Positions 23,312 through 35,539 of a stretch of DNA of 64,000 bases are shown piece by piece. A program made the translations under genes and the position numbers. Under the pieces are notes generated by a model. That model was not told the origin of the DNA and ran no database searches. It saw only the letters and a program-made list of their open reading frames with translations. Each line of letters starts with the position of its first letter. The stretch's first letter is position 1. Source of the stretch: Heterodera schachtii (Eukaryota; Nematoda; Chromadorea; Rhabditida; Heteroderidae); the NCBI GenBank assembly GCA_023374025.1, contig SIJG01000015.1:1716697-1780696 (forward strand). The letters are read 5' to 3'.

Positions 23312-24810
23312 ATGAAAAAAGCATTATTTAATATTATTTTATATGTGCATCTAATTATAGAAAAAACGTCTGGAAACGATGTGAATGATGAAGCACATTT
23401 AAATGGTAATTAATATACATAAGAAAAAACGAATAAAACCCGGAAATTTTTGTTTAAAATTTTTAACTTTTTTTTGCACAACCACAGAAACAGACGCAGA
23501 AGACGAAAAGATGATAAATCAGTACAAAATGTATTTGAAATATCACGAAAGATTGTTGAAATTGGATGCTTATGAGTTGGAGGTAGAAAATAATAACATG
23601 GACGACGACACAGAAGCATTTATAAAGTTCAAAATTGAAGCAGCAAATTGGCACTTAAAAGCGTTGACATTGGAATTATTGGAAAAGGCATCGCAAATTG
23701 CAAAAAATAACCAAAAAATAAGCAAAAATGAAAAGGACGGACAATCACAGCTAAATGAGATATTAAAAAAGAATGTGGAAGAATTAGCGAAACGCATGTC
23801 AATGGAAACAATTGAAAAATTGGTGGAAATGCATGGGGAAGTTGAGACAAAATGCGCCAAAATGGGAGACGATATAATCGGCAAACTATTCAAATTGTAC
23901 GACCGTTACAATTTTGTAGTCAGAATTGTGGTCATAGTGGACAAATGGACGACGGACAAAAGAGCATGGGCCAACATTGGACATGAAAAACGCATCACCG
24001 AATTATTTGAGGTTCATTATAAAGGGGGAAGAAGGGCCTAAAGCCCTAAAATAAATGGAAATTCCCGATATTTCAAAAATATTCCCTAAAAGGTTTCCTA
24101 TCCGTTCTCGCAATTGGACGAAGAAGAATTGAGCAAATCGGAGGAGATTGTTTTTCTTGACACTTCCGTCGCTTTCGTTGGCAATAAATACAAAATGCGA
24201 ATAATTCATGCCGAAAATGTGAAGAAAATGGTCAAAGAGTCGCCGGTTTTTCGCGATTTTCTCTGTAAAAACTCAGACGATTTTGAGACAAATATAAAGC
24301 CGTCGCTCGAACAAATGGTGGGCTCGTCCGAACTAATACGACTTGAGGACCAATTCCCCGAGGCTTTGAGAATCGGTAATTTTGAAATTTATGATTAAAA
24401 ATAGGTGGATATGTCCGGGAATGGGGGGGGGGGAGGTTTTGGATATAATTAGGAACAATTAATTTCTTGATCAATGGACTGATCAATTAATTATTCAATG
24501 GCTTATGGTTGTTCTTCCCCACCTTATCCAGTTTCAATTTCTTCCTCAGAATGCTGGGTGTTAATTTTTATTTTAATGATTTTTTGTAATTTCTTCAAAT
24601 TTTAAAATTTGGCCCAAAATTCACCATTTTCTCCACAATGTTTCAAAAATATCCGCCGCTGCCTTACGTCGGCATCGGACTCCATTATTCACTTAAATTT
24701 TTTTAGTTCAGCAAAAAACAGCAAAAAGAAGAAAATATGAACAAATCTCATTCAAAATTCAAAATTTTCTCGGCACCGCCGGACATTTGTTCTGATTAGA
24801 CTTTTAAATC

Positions 24811-24856
<46 letters not shown>

Positions 24857-27800
24857 TATTTATAATGTAAATTCTGAACCACACCTGTTAGTTTTAGTTT
24901 TATTTATTTTATTTCATCTTTTGTATTTTGTGCATAATGTAAGTGTATTAATGTGCCGTAAAGAAAATTAATTAAATATTTTACTTCATAATAATCGTTT
25001 ACGACCACCCATCCATTTGTTCGTATAGGAGCAATGATTAAGAATTTAAATTATTATAGACATGCTTCAAGTAAAATAGCATGAAGTTTTTTTTTAGATA
25101 TTATGAGCCAACAGACTTTGTTAGAAATTTATCGGCAAATCCTTCCGCCGGCAATGAACGAAGAAGCAGTTGACGACGGCAAATATGGAAGCAAAAAAAT
25201 GTTAGCACGAAAAATGATGGCAATGGCCGTCCAAATTATGCGAGAAAATGAAAGCCAATTCAAAAAACAAAACCCAAAAAATGGGAATTTGAAAGAAATT
25301 TTTGGACGAAAAATGAAAGCAATTTTGGCAAAAGCATTTGACAATTTATTCTCAGCAAAATCCCTTTGTGAGATGGTCAAATTTATTAGTTTTACACGCG
25401 AAAAACGGGCGCAAAAGCAATTGGAAACGGAGCTGAAAAAGTGGGAGATGAACAAATGCGAAACGGAGCAGGAGCAGAAGCAGACCATGGACGAGTTCCG
25501 ACAGAAGGAGCTGAACAGTCGGTTTAAGCAAGACATTTTGGCACTTTTGGAGACCGGGGGCAAACAGAAGACCAAAATGGGCGAAATTTTGGCAAAAGAC
25601 GGTGCCAAAAGTGGGTTAGTCGAGCTAATCGAGTGGAAGCAGTACAACGAGTTGGACGACGGCGGACATTTGCTTGGCATATTCCCATCAAATGGTTGGC
25701 TTTTTGGGGAAATTCATTTATTTTCATTTGTTTTAGGCTTCCAAAACGACGAAAGGCTTTTCAAACATTACAAGGAAGCAATTACACACAAGAAAAGCTC
25801 AGTTGTCAGTGTAAAGAACAAAATGTCGGCAGATTTAATTGCTTTTCTCCGTTTTCTTCATGTTTATATAATGGCGGAATTAAATTTGCAAATTCTGTGG
25901 CATAAAATGCACAAATTATTTGAGTTGGAATATGACAGACTCTTTAGGGAGGAGGACAATTTGGTAAAATTATTGAAAATTGAGAGACAATTGGAAGAAA
26001 TGATAATGGAAACAAGCGATTTTTTAAAGAAAGAAATAAAGGAAAAGCAATTGAAAAATGCGACAAAATTTGTGGATGAAAACTTGCGGAACAAATGGGA
26101 AAAGAAAATGGACAAATGCCAAGGGAAAAGCGGGCCAAATTTGGCCAAAGGGAGCCGATATTCGGAGAAGGAGCAGCTCATGGAAAAGTTGCATCTGAGG
26201 GAAATGCTCAATTTGTTAAAACAGAAAAACAGCAGCATGAAATTGGAAGAGAGTAAGCCAAAAAAAAAAAACGAAATTTTAAATTAAAAAAGGATTTACC
26301 CGGGTGCAACGTCATTTCGTGAAAACCGCAAAAATGAGCGTTTCGTGAAAACCGCAAATATTTCACAAAAGAGACCGAGTCACATCAGAAGCAGGGGTGG
26401 GGCGCGGACAGAAAAATCCCGCGGTCGCGGGTCGCGCATCGCGGATTCAATTAGCCGCGGTCACGGATCGCGCAAAAAAATTGCCGCGAATCGCGGATCG
26501 CGCTTTTTTAAAACTGAAAATTTTCCAAATATTCAGAAAGACAATCGCTTTCTTTATAAAAAATTTGTCACCAAAAAATCCGCGGCGCGCCGCGCAAAAC
26601 AAAATCCCGCGGTCGCGGATCGCGCATCGCGGTCGCGTCCCACCCCTGATCAGCAGTACAGTGTTCTTTGTGTTAAAATAATTTTAAATATTTAAAATGT
26701 GTGTTTCGCCCTTACTTAACCTTATAAAATGAAATATATTTTTTAATTTTTAACTATACTTTCCTGATCAACGAGCATCTTAATAGCTTTACTTAATTGT
26801 GAAGCATATGCTAGAGAATAACATTACTCACCCGTTTATGTATGGCTACAGAAATGGCCGCGACCATATTTTTACATATGTACGTGTGCTAATATCTATA
26901 AACAAATCACATAACCTCATTCCCAAAATATTTTAAATAAATTAATTATACTTTTTTCTGTTTATTCTGCGTTTAAAATATTCATGTGCATTGCTTTGTT
27001 TGATTGTAGTGGTTTGTGTGTCTACGGTTAAAGCCCAAAACACACATAAAGTTTTTTTCTTCTTAATTTTGGGACATCGTACTGATGTTGCCCGGTCTCT
27101 TTTATTAAATATTTGCGGTTTTCGCGAAATGACGCTGCGCCTTTACCCTAGGGTTACACGGGTCCGGGTATTTGGGCAAAAATCGGGTCCGGGTATTGCC
27201 GGGTCCTGAAAAGCCGGGTCCGGGTCCGGGTCCAAGATTTTAAACCGGGTCCGGGTATCGGGTCCAACCGGGTCCTGAAAAAAATCCAAAAAATATTTAT
27301 TTTTTCAAATTAGGCTAATTTTTTCTTAAAAATAAAAGCTTATACTTAAAGGCGGCCATGAATTTTTTTTTGTAATTCTTAATGCGATTTGTAACAGATT
27401 TTGTCCAAAAAACTAACTAAATTTTGAGGCAATTTTTTTATGAAAAAAAAAGAATTTCTAGTCCGGCGGTGCCGACAGGCGCCGCCGGGAAAAAATTGGG
27501 AATTTTGGCCATATTCTTAGCAGATTTTCAACAAAAAATTAGTAGTTTTGTGGACTTTCGGAAAAATTTAGCTAAATTTTTACGAAAATTTGGATGAGGT
27601 AGGTTTTGGAGGGGCACCAACAAGGAAAATCGAAAATTTATGCAAAAATACTATTTTTCCTTCAAAATTTATTATTTTGATATTGTATAAAAATTCTATC
27701 AAAATTTTTTAAAAATTTATTTATTAAAGAAGAAAGTAATTTTATTTAAAAATTTTTGATTAATGAAATGCAAAATCTTTAAAAAATATTTAAAAGTGAT

Positions 27801-30800
27801 CGATATGCGAAAGAAGTGAACCTGAGAAACACGAAACAGAATCCAAAAGATTAACCACTAAGCCACAGGAGCAATAAATAACTAATTTTTAAAATAAATC
27901 TTAATTTAATTTAAAAAAATTTTTCCTTTCCTCCAACTTTTGTCAACAATTTGATCCAGACCCCCCATTCTTACCAGTGTACTTTTGGACCCGATTGGAC
28001 CCGGACCTACCGGGTCGGGTACCGGGTATTGGATTTCCAAAAAACCGAGTCCGGGTCCGGGTCCGGGTAGTGAAAAAACCGGGTATCCGGGTCTAGGACC
28101 CGGTCGGGTACCCGGACCCGTGTAACCCTACTTTACCCGGACTAAAAAACGCGAATTCAACACAGACTAAACATATAAAAGTTAAAATTTCAGTTTTGCT
28201 TTCTAAAAACCCTGAAGGTATAAAATTGTTTGTTGATGTTGAAGAACTTTATGCACAATGGAAAAAATTTTTTGAAATAGACAATATAAAAATGGGAATA
28301 CATTTGTTAAAAAATGGGGAAGAAACTACGAATAATTGGATGAAAATGTTAGAAAATATTACAAATCAAAATGACAACGTAAGAAAACAAAAATATAATT
28401 ATAATAACAAAATATTACACTAATTATCTGTGTTGTGTTTACATAATTAATTATTAATTAATCTGAATCTAATTAATTAAGGCTTATGGTTGCCCCAAGA
28501 AAAGCAAAAAGCCCGAGGAATTAGCAGCCATTGACAAAGCGAACCAAGTGGAAGGTAGACATAACCATATTAAGCAAATATTCAAACAGATTTTGAATGA
28601 ATTTATAAAAAAAACGATTTTTACAGAAGAGATGATAATGAATTTCTTTGAATATTTTAAATTGGAAAATAATCAAAGGGAAAGTGCCGACAATGAAAAA
28701 GAGTGCCACTCAATTGAAATGGACACATTGGCATGGCATTTGAAATACCAGATCAAATCACTCAAAGGCACTTCCAATTGGAAGAAAATTGAACAAATTT
28801 TCAGCGACAAAAACAGAGAAATTAAATTGTGTCGAATTTACACTCACTTTGAATACGTCACTAAACGTGAGAAGGGCATTCTCTACGCAGGATTTGCCGA
28901 TGTTTGTTATTTTTAATTAATAGCTTTAAAAGATGAATTAACTGTTTTTTAATCGGTTTTCTCCCAATACTTAGGAGCAAATGCTTTCCGCCCAAAATGA
29001 TGAGCAATTTTTTGAGTGGCTAAACCGTAAGTGCTCCACTGATGACCGGCTTTTCGTTGCCAATGCCATTCACACGGTCTGCTCCAATCGTTTGCAAGTG
29101 CGAGAAGCCAATTTCATGGCATTTCGCCATTTGCTGCTGAGTTCACAGCAATTCCGTGCCTATTTCTGCAAATTGGCCAACTCATCACAAAATAATTACG
29201 TGGAAAACAAAATTTATGACGCCGAAATTTGGTGCGACGATGGGTGGACGAAAGTGTGCTTTGAAGTGCAAAAGATTGGCGAAGTGAAGGAGAAAATATT
29301 AGCACTAATCGGCGACGAGAAAATGCTTTTGTTGGAGGCGCAATTTCCGGAAGTGTTGAAAATTGGTGGGCATTTGAAAATGAATGCAAATAATTTGTGG
29401 CTTTTCTTAGATGCCATAATGCTCCAAACACAGCCATTTCTCTACAAAAACATTTTGGCACACAAATCGCACACCGACGAAGCCAAATTTTGGTCGGCTC
29501 GGCTTGGCATTGCGCATTTGGTGCAAATGGTCAACGCAATGCTTTCCAATTTTGGGCTTTCAGTCTCTTTCGAATTCGAAATTAAGTATGGGTTCACCGT
29601 AAAAAGTCGCGACATTTTCTGCGAGGCATTCAAACATTTGACACAACAAAAATTCCGCGGAGGGATTGGACGGACTTTGTGCGCATTGGTCCAATTCAAA
29701 AATTACGCGCAAACATTTTACGAAGTGTTTTCGGCGGCAAACGATCGCTTGAACTTAGAAGCAATTGCCAAATGGAGGCCAAAATGTGCAGAGAATGAGG
29801 AGCAGGACAAGGCTTATCAGGTGGGCACTAAATATAATGTCATAATTTGTTAATGCTACATTTTTTAATGGGAACGAATTTAGCAAATGACCAAAAGCCT
29901 TGCTACACAAAACGGAACAATGCTCAAAAATTTAATCATAGGCAATGATGAATTTAAAAAGTTTGTACAAAATACGCGGGGTGCGCGAGCACGAATTGAA
30001 AAATTGCTGGTCAGCGCAGAGGAGCACCAAAAATTTTTGGAATTTTGTGGTGAAAGAATTCGAAATGAAAAAGGTATTTAAGCGCACAAATTGCTGATTG
30101 GCTTATACCCCACATTTGCGCCTCGGATTTTACGTTCCCAGCAGATCCCAAAGAATTATTTTAACAGAAAGTCATTTGATTCTACATATTATCTCAATAC
30201 CTTGGCTTGCTCAGTGCCTGTCAAAATGGAATTTCAGTTTAAAATAATTCAATTTTTGTCCCAGTGGGCTTATAAATAATTTTTTGCCAAATAAATCACA
30301 AACATTCGAAAGCGAAAGCTGCCTTTTATAAGCATAAAAGCATCAGGAAATAATTAAAAGAAAGAATGGATTTTTTATCTGTTAAAAATTCCGATTATTT
30401 AAAATAATATGTGTTAAAACCCCTTCAAAATAAAATAACAAAAGCCCAATGTTTGAGAGACAAAAAAATTAAATTATTTTAAAATGGAATTCCATTTCTG
30501 CTGGGGTGCAAAAGTCCCGGCTCAAATGTCTGAACACACCAGTAACTAATTGATCAGAATTTTTTTTTATCACTATGCAAAAAATCCTTTGTTTTCCTCC
30601 TCTTCAAAAATGTTTCATTATAATGTATTTTTGAACATATTTTTTGTGAATCGCTTCATTATCCAAAAGAGCACTAACTTTTCTCCACTAATTATCTTCT
30701 CTCTAATTGATGGCTCTGCGATTTTTAAAAAACATTCTTTTGTTGCTCGCGTTTAAAAGTATAATAATTAATTATTGCATTTTCAGTATTCACTGATCAA

Positions 30801-33800
30801 TGGCTTATGGAATTGTATTTGGAATTCTTGAACAAATTTGCAATAATGGACACAGAAAGACAAATGAGATACTTTTTGTCGTTGTCCTATTCAGTTTGGG
30901 TGCGTTGGATGGACCGCCAAATTGACCCAAAAAATGCGAACCTTCCGATTGGACTGAGACAAATTTATGAGCAAATTTGGAAGAATCAACGCATACAGTA
31001 TGAACAAATTGCGTACGATAAAATATTTGACGTAAATTCGGACGAATTGGTTTTTGAATTTGCACTGATTTTGAAGGTATTTGAGCCGCTGAAAAAATTT
31101 GTTGAAACGAAACGAAACGAAAAAAATTTGAGAAAATTTGGCATTGAAATAACAAAACGAAATAATGACAAAAACTCACCACAAAAGCAGCACAAAGAGC
31201 ACATTGAGAAAAGTGAGAAACTGTTGGAGCAATGGGAAGCAATTTGGACAAATGCGAAGCAAAACATTCGAATTTGGAAGACGACGGAATGCCAAACGAC
31301 GGAATGCCACACAACCCAATGCCAAGAGGAAAAACTCAAAATGGCACGACCAACTGAATGGCTACAAACATTACATTTTGACACATTGATGGATTTTCTG
31401 GAGAACAAAGCGATGCAAAGCCAATTAAAAAATGGTATTTCATTAATAAAAAGAAAAAAAAGATTTTCGGATTTATAAAACGACGAAAATAAAATATTAA
31501 ATTTAAATTCTAATTTTTTTTGTGTCAATTAAACAAAGGTTTGAAAAAGCGACGAGAAATTCTTAAAAAATGGCTTATGCAATTTATGGGCAAAGAAATG
31601 GTTGAAAAAATTCAATTGGCAATTCAATTAAATAATGAACAAATTGGAGAAATGAGAAAAAAACAAAAAGAGAAAAAAGAAATTAGTGAAGAAAAACAGA
31701 AAATTTATGAAGAAAATTTGGGAAATTTAGAAAAGGAATTGGCGGAAGAAGAAGAAAAGGAGCAAAAGAAAAAGGAAGAGAAAATGGCAAAAGAAAAAGA
31801 GCAAAAGAAAAAGGAGAAAGAGAAAATGGCAAAAGAAAAAGAGCAAAAGGAAAAGAAAATGGCAAAAGAAAAAGAGCAAAAGAAAAAGGAGAAAGAGAAA
31901 ATGGCAAAAGAAAAAGAGCAAAAGGAAAAGGAGAAAGAGAAAATGGCAAAAGAAAGAGAGCAAAAGGAAAAGGAGAAAGTGGCAAAAGAAAAAGAGCAAA
32001 AGGAGAAAATGAAAATAAAACCGCAAAAAAGAAAAGCAAAAAAGGAAGAGGAGGAAAAGCAAAAAGAAAACGAAAAAAGCAGCGAAGTGACGAAAAGCAG
32101 CGGCAATTTGGGAAAATCGGCAGAAACAATTGGGAAAGAAAAGGGGGGAAAAAAGAAAGGGATGCCAATTCCATCGAAATTGGGGTACGAAGAGAAGGGC
32201 GACGAATTGGAAGATGGCATGGCAAACATTGGCTTAAAAGGTAAAACAAACCGAAAATGGGGGGGGTAATTTAATTATTAATTAGTAGGCAATTAAAAGC
32301 AAACAAAAACCTAATGACAAATAATTTTGTTTACAAAATATTAAAAAGAATGGGGGGGGGAATTAAGCTTTAAAAAGACAACAAAATTTAAGATTTTTTG
32401 CAAGAGAATTATTTAATGACAAAATACGACGAATTCTTAGAGGAGCCAAATGAATTACAAAGGAAAATCCTCGACATTGGCATTTATTTTTACGAAATTT
32501 CAAATAGAATTTCTGCCGCCGAAGGAATAAAAAAGGCTATTTTTATGTTTAATAAAGACGAAATTGAATTCAATTATAATAGGGAGAACGAATTTAATAA
32601 TTTAAAGCAAAAATGGGAAGAAATATTGCAAAAAAATGCAATTAAAACAACGAAATTGAACAGGATTGAGTACCAAAATATGAAAAATAATTTACAAAAA
32701 TTATTGAAAGAAATTATTTTGGCAACGGAAGGAATTGAAAGTGCCAAAATAGCTGAGATAAAAACGGACAAAACAGAGGAGAAAACAGAATTTAAAAACA
32801 CAAAATTTCAAATGCATCGAAATAATTTGGCAAATGCAATAATAACACGAAACGAAATGGGAAAAAGTGGCCAAATTTGGGCCAAATGGGACGACGAAAG
32901 ACGAAATAATGCGCTGATTTTGTTGTTTGAGAAGGACACACAAAAAAGGACGACCTGTTCAAATTTGGTCGCCCAATTCGGCACACATTTGGAGGGATGG
33001 CGGAAAATGAGGGAACAGCAGCGAATTGGTGGGAATTAATTAATCAAATCAATTAATTGATTCATTAGTGATTAGACATTAAAATTAAATTAAATTTAGA
33101 CCAAATTTCGATAAATGAGCATGTGAATTACACAAACAGCAAAATGAATTGCTCTATTGGAGGGACTGAACAAATAAAAATGACCAATTCACATTCATTT
33201 ATGCTACCACAATTAAACCAGCAAATATTTTTTAATGATAACAATGATGAAGAGCATTTAAAAGAGGCATATGAAAATGTATTTAAAAAATTTATGAATA
33301 AAATCATTTAGTTGGAACGAATTCTCAGTGAAGAGCATTTCGTGCTGACAATGGACCCAACCAAAGCATTGAATGAGCTAAAAGCAGTTGTGTCCAATTG
33401 GGTACGATATAAATCATTTTCATTAGAAAACAATTAACAAATTAATTAAATCATTTAGAAAACAATTAAAAATTAAATAATTTCATTAAGTCGCGAGGAG
33501 AGGCAAAGCTTTTGGAGATCGGCTCCTTAATGTTGGGCACAAACACAGCAACTTCGGACGTGGACATAATTTACATTGTGCCACAAAAGACAACCAAATC
33601 GGAGGCAGTGGACAAATTCTTTGGCACTTTTCAATGCGATTTGTCACAGCGAAAGTGCGAGGACAATTCGCTGTATTGCCTTCTTTGTCTGGTCAATTAA
33701 TTTAATTTTAAATTCATTTTTTATAAATTAATTATTGGAAATTCAATTTTATTTCGCAGAATGAAAAGGTCGAATTTCTGCAAAAACTTTCCAAGGCGTA

Positions 33801-35539
33801 CATTCCGTTGATAAAAATACACTTTTTGGGCTTCGATTTCGACATTTTGTTCGTCTCCGTCCCGACAATTAATGCGCTGCCGGCGGGGGAACCGATGGCA
33901 CAAAACGAAGTGATGGAATTAATACGGAAATTGGCCAACCAAACGGAGCCGGACGAGAAAATGATCAAATCATTGGCCGGTTAATGCGAAAATGTGAAAT
34001 TAACGCCAAAAAATAATCATTTTTAAAGGGCACATAACAAATGACCACATAAAGCGATTGTTGGGCAAGAAAATGCTGAAGAAATTCAGAAAACTTGTTG
34101 TTATTTTGAAATTTTGGGCAAAAAGTAAGTGCAATTTTATGAATAAAATTGTGTGAATTTGGCAAAGAATGATAATTAATTTTGTCTCATTGTGCCAAAC
34201 TCAATGCTTTCTTTCTTCAGGCAATTTCATTTACGGCACTCCGTTTGGCTTTTTCAACGGAATTTCTTTGTCCGTAATGGCCGCGAAAGTGTCGCTGCTT
34301 TATCCCAATTGTTCAGTGCCCTTTTTATTGAACAGATTCTTTCTGACCTTCGCCACTTGGTGCGTAAATATTTAATTTAAATAAAAAAATTGAATTATTA
34401 TTTTAAAATATTTCCCAGGGAATTGGCCAATTCCTTTGCGATTGGTCGAATATTTGCCGAATGAATTCCAAAAGTTTTCGTGGACCCCAAAGGACGAAGA
34501 GAATAAAAGGAATTCAACGCTTTTGATGCCCATCATAACGCCAGGCAAATGAGAAGTTTAACGAACATAATTTAATAGTGATTTATTGTTTTGTTTTTTA
34601 ATGGGGATGGATTTTTATTATTTTGGTTTTCAATTTTTAAGGGTTTCGCTAAGAAAATATAAATTTAAAATAGGAATTGTTCTGATGTGACTTCATTTAA
34701 TAATGAAATCTTCCAAATGAATTGATTTGTAAATTTGCAAGCATATGTGTTTTGAAATTTGCAGGTTGTTTGGAGCAAAATGGGATGTTTCATATGAATG
34801 AGTCAACATTCAAAATTGTACAAAAGTCGATGAGAGAAGGTGTTTTTTTGCTTTTGCTTTTGTATTTGTTGAAAAAACAGATCATTGGATTTTCAGCTTT
34901 TATAAAATTGCGTCAAATTCAATTGCCAAATGAAAATAATTGGTCCCAATTGTTTGCACCTTCAAAATTCACTAAAAAGGCAATTAATTCACTAATGATT
35001 CCTTATTTCATTTTTTGGGTATTTAGTACAAACATTACGCCGCCATTTGTTGCGTTGTCGGCAATTTAATTCATTTGGCACAATTTTGTGACTTTGTTGA
35101 GCGCAAAATTCGGTTTCAATTATTGCATTTCGACACTGTGACTGATGGAGTCAATTTCACGCATATTATGACGGAAAATGACGGGGAATTTAAGTGCCCA
35201 AATTCAATTTTAGTGCCGGTCCTTGAACAAAATCGGTATTTATTTTTTATTTGTGTATTATTTAATATTTATTTATTTTTCCGATGGAATTTTTCACTGC
35301 ACAAAGCGTGGCTGGTGGGAATAGAAATGGAACAGAAAACAGCAGAACAGAAACAAAATTTACCATCAGAAAAAGAGGAGGGACAAAGGGACCGAATGAT
35401 AAGCCATTTAAATTTAAAATTTAATGAGCAATTTAATGAAAAAATTGTGCAAAAGTATTTCGAAACTTTGAAAGGATGCTTTCAACGGGTTTCGCTGGTT
35501 TCGAAATATGTCGATGAGAAGGAATTGGAAAATCAGTGA
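23312..35539 (+). CDS. Giant secreted-type protein ending in a poly(A)-polymerase-like nucleotidyltransferase
   Basis: About 21 exons join in phase to some 2,470 residues. Exon 1 gives a signal peptide (MKKALFNIILYVHLIIEKTS). Exons 2-11 (to about 33027) give long helical sequence with no domain I know. A motif recurs as IRLEDQFPEALRI (24.3 kb) and LLLEAQFPEVLKI (29.3 kb), and exon 10 has a highly charged KEKEQKKKEKEK run. Exons 13-18 match the poly(A) polymerase core: LERILSEEHF, then EIGSLMLGT with SDVDIIYIV (two catalytic Asp), GFDFDILFVS (third Asp), VVILKFWAK, FGFFNGISLSVMAAKVSLLYPN, and LLMPIITP. Exons 19-21 match the RNA-binding domain (NNWSQLFAPSKF, KKYKHYAAIC, AWLVGIEM). Canonical enzymes are nuclear and about 500-750 residues. 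Two introns use GC donors (after 34544 and 34979). The exon 17/18 join is one base off. It could be two genes fused by my reading. Confidence 0.7.
24813..24852. repeat. (AT)n microsatellite
   Basis: About twenty AT dinucleotides in an intron of the poly(A)-polymerase-like gene. A half copy of the GC-rich hairpin (CGGCACCGCCGG, about 24770) lies just before it. Confidence 0.9.
26392..26648. mobile_element. hAT-like MITE, CGCGGTCGCGG type
   Basis: Ends CAGGGGTGGGGCGCG and the inverse of CAGGGGTGGGACGCG. Flanks ATCAGAAG and ATCAGCAG form an 8-bp target duplication with one mismatch. Both arms carry repeated CGCGGTCGCGG-like words. Non-coding. Confidence 0.8.
27149..28130. mobile_element. hAT-like element, CCGGGT type, with exact 8-bp target duplication
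   Basis: Perfect 22-bp inverted ends beginning TAGGGTTACACGGGTCCGGG. CTTTACCC occurs immediately outside on both sides (27141-27148, 28131-28138). The arms are arrays of GGGTCCGGGT words. The core has the GC-rich hairpin (27464-27487) followed by an AT-rich tail. A tRNA-like sequence lies at about 27815-27880 (minus). No transposase. Confidence 0.92.
27812..27876 (-). repeat. tRNA-like (SINE-type) sequence inside a transposon
   Basis: Read on the minus strand: CTGTGGCTTAGTGGTTAATC (A-box-like), then CTCAGGTTCACTTC (B-box-like) about 35 bp on. Probably a SINE fragment. Confidence 0.4.

Larger units (their letters stand above)
26296..28141. mobile_element. Outer inverted-repeat element holding two nested insertions
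   Basis: The left arm at 26299-26380 (GTCATTTCGTGAAAACCGCA.., AAAAGAGACCG) is matched in inverse at 27080-27140 (CGGTCTCTTTTATTAAATAT, GCGGTTTTCGCGAAATGACG). The elements 26392-26648 and 27149-28130 have inserted into it. All lie in one intron of the poly(A)-polymerase-like gene. A frame near 26991-27050 resembles a signal peptide but has no ATG. The outer ends are approximate. Confidence 0.5.

Noticed and set aside
31683..32249. Long Phe/Leu/Ser-rich minus-strand frames.
   Set aside because: Antisense of the Lys/Glu-rich coding exon.
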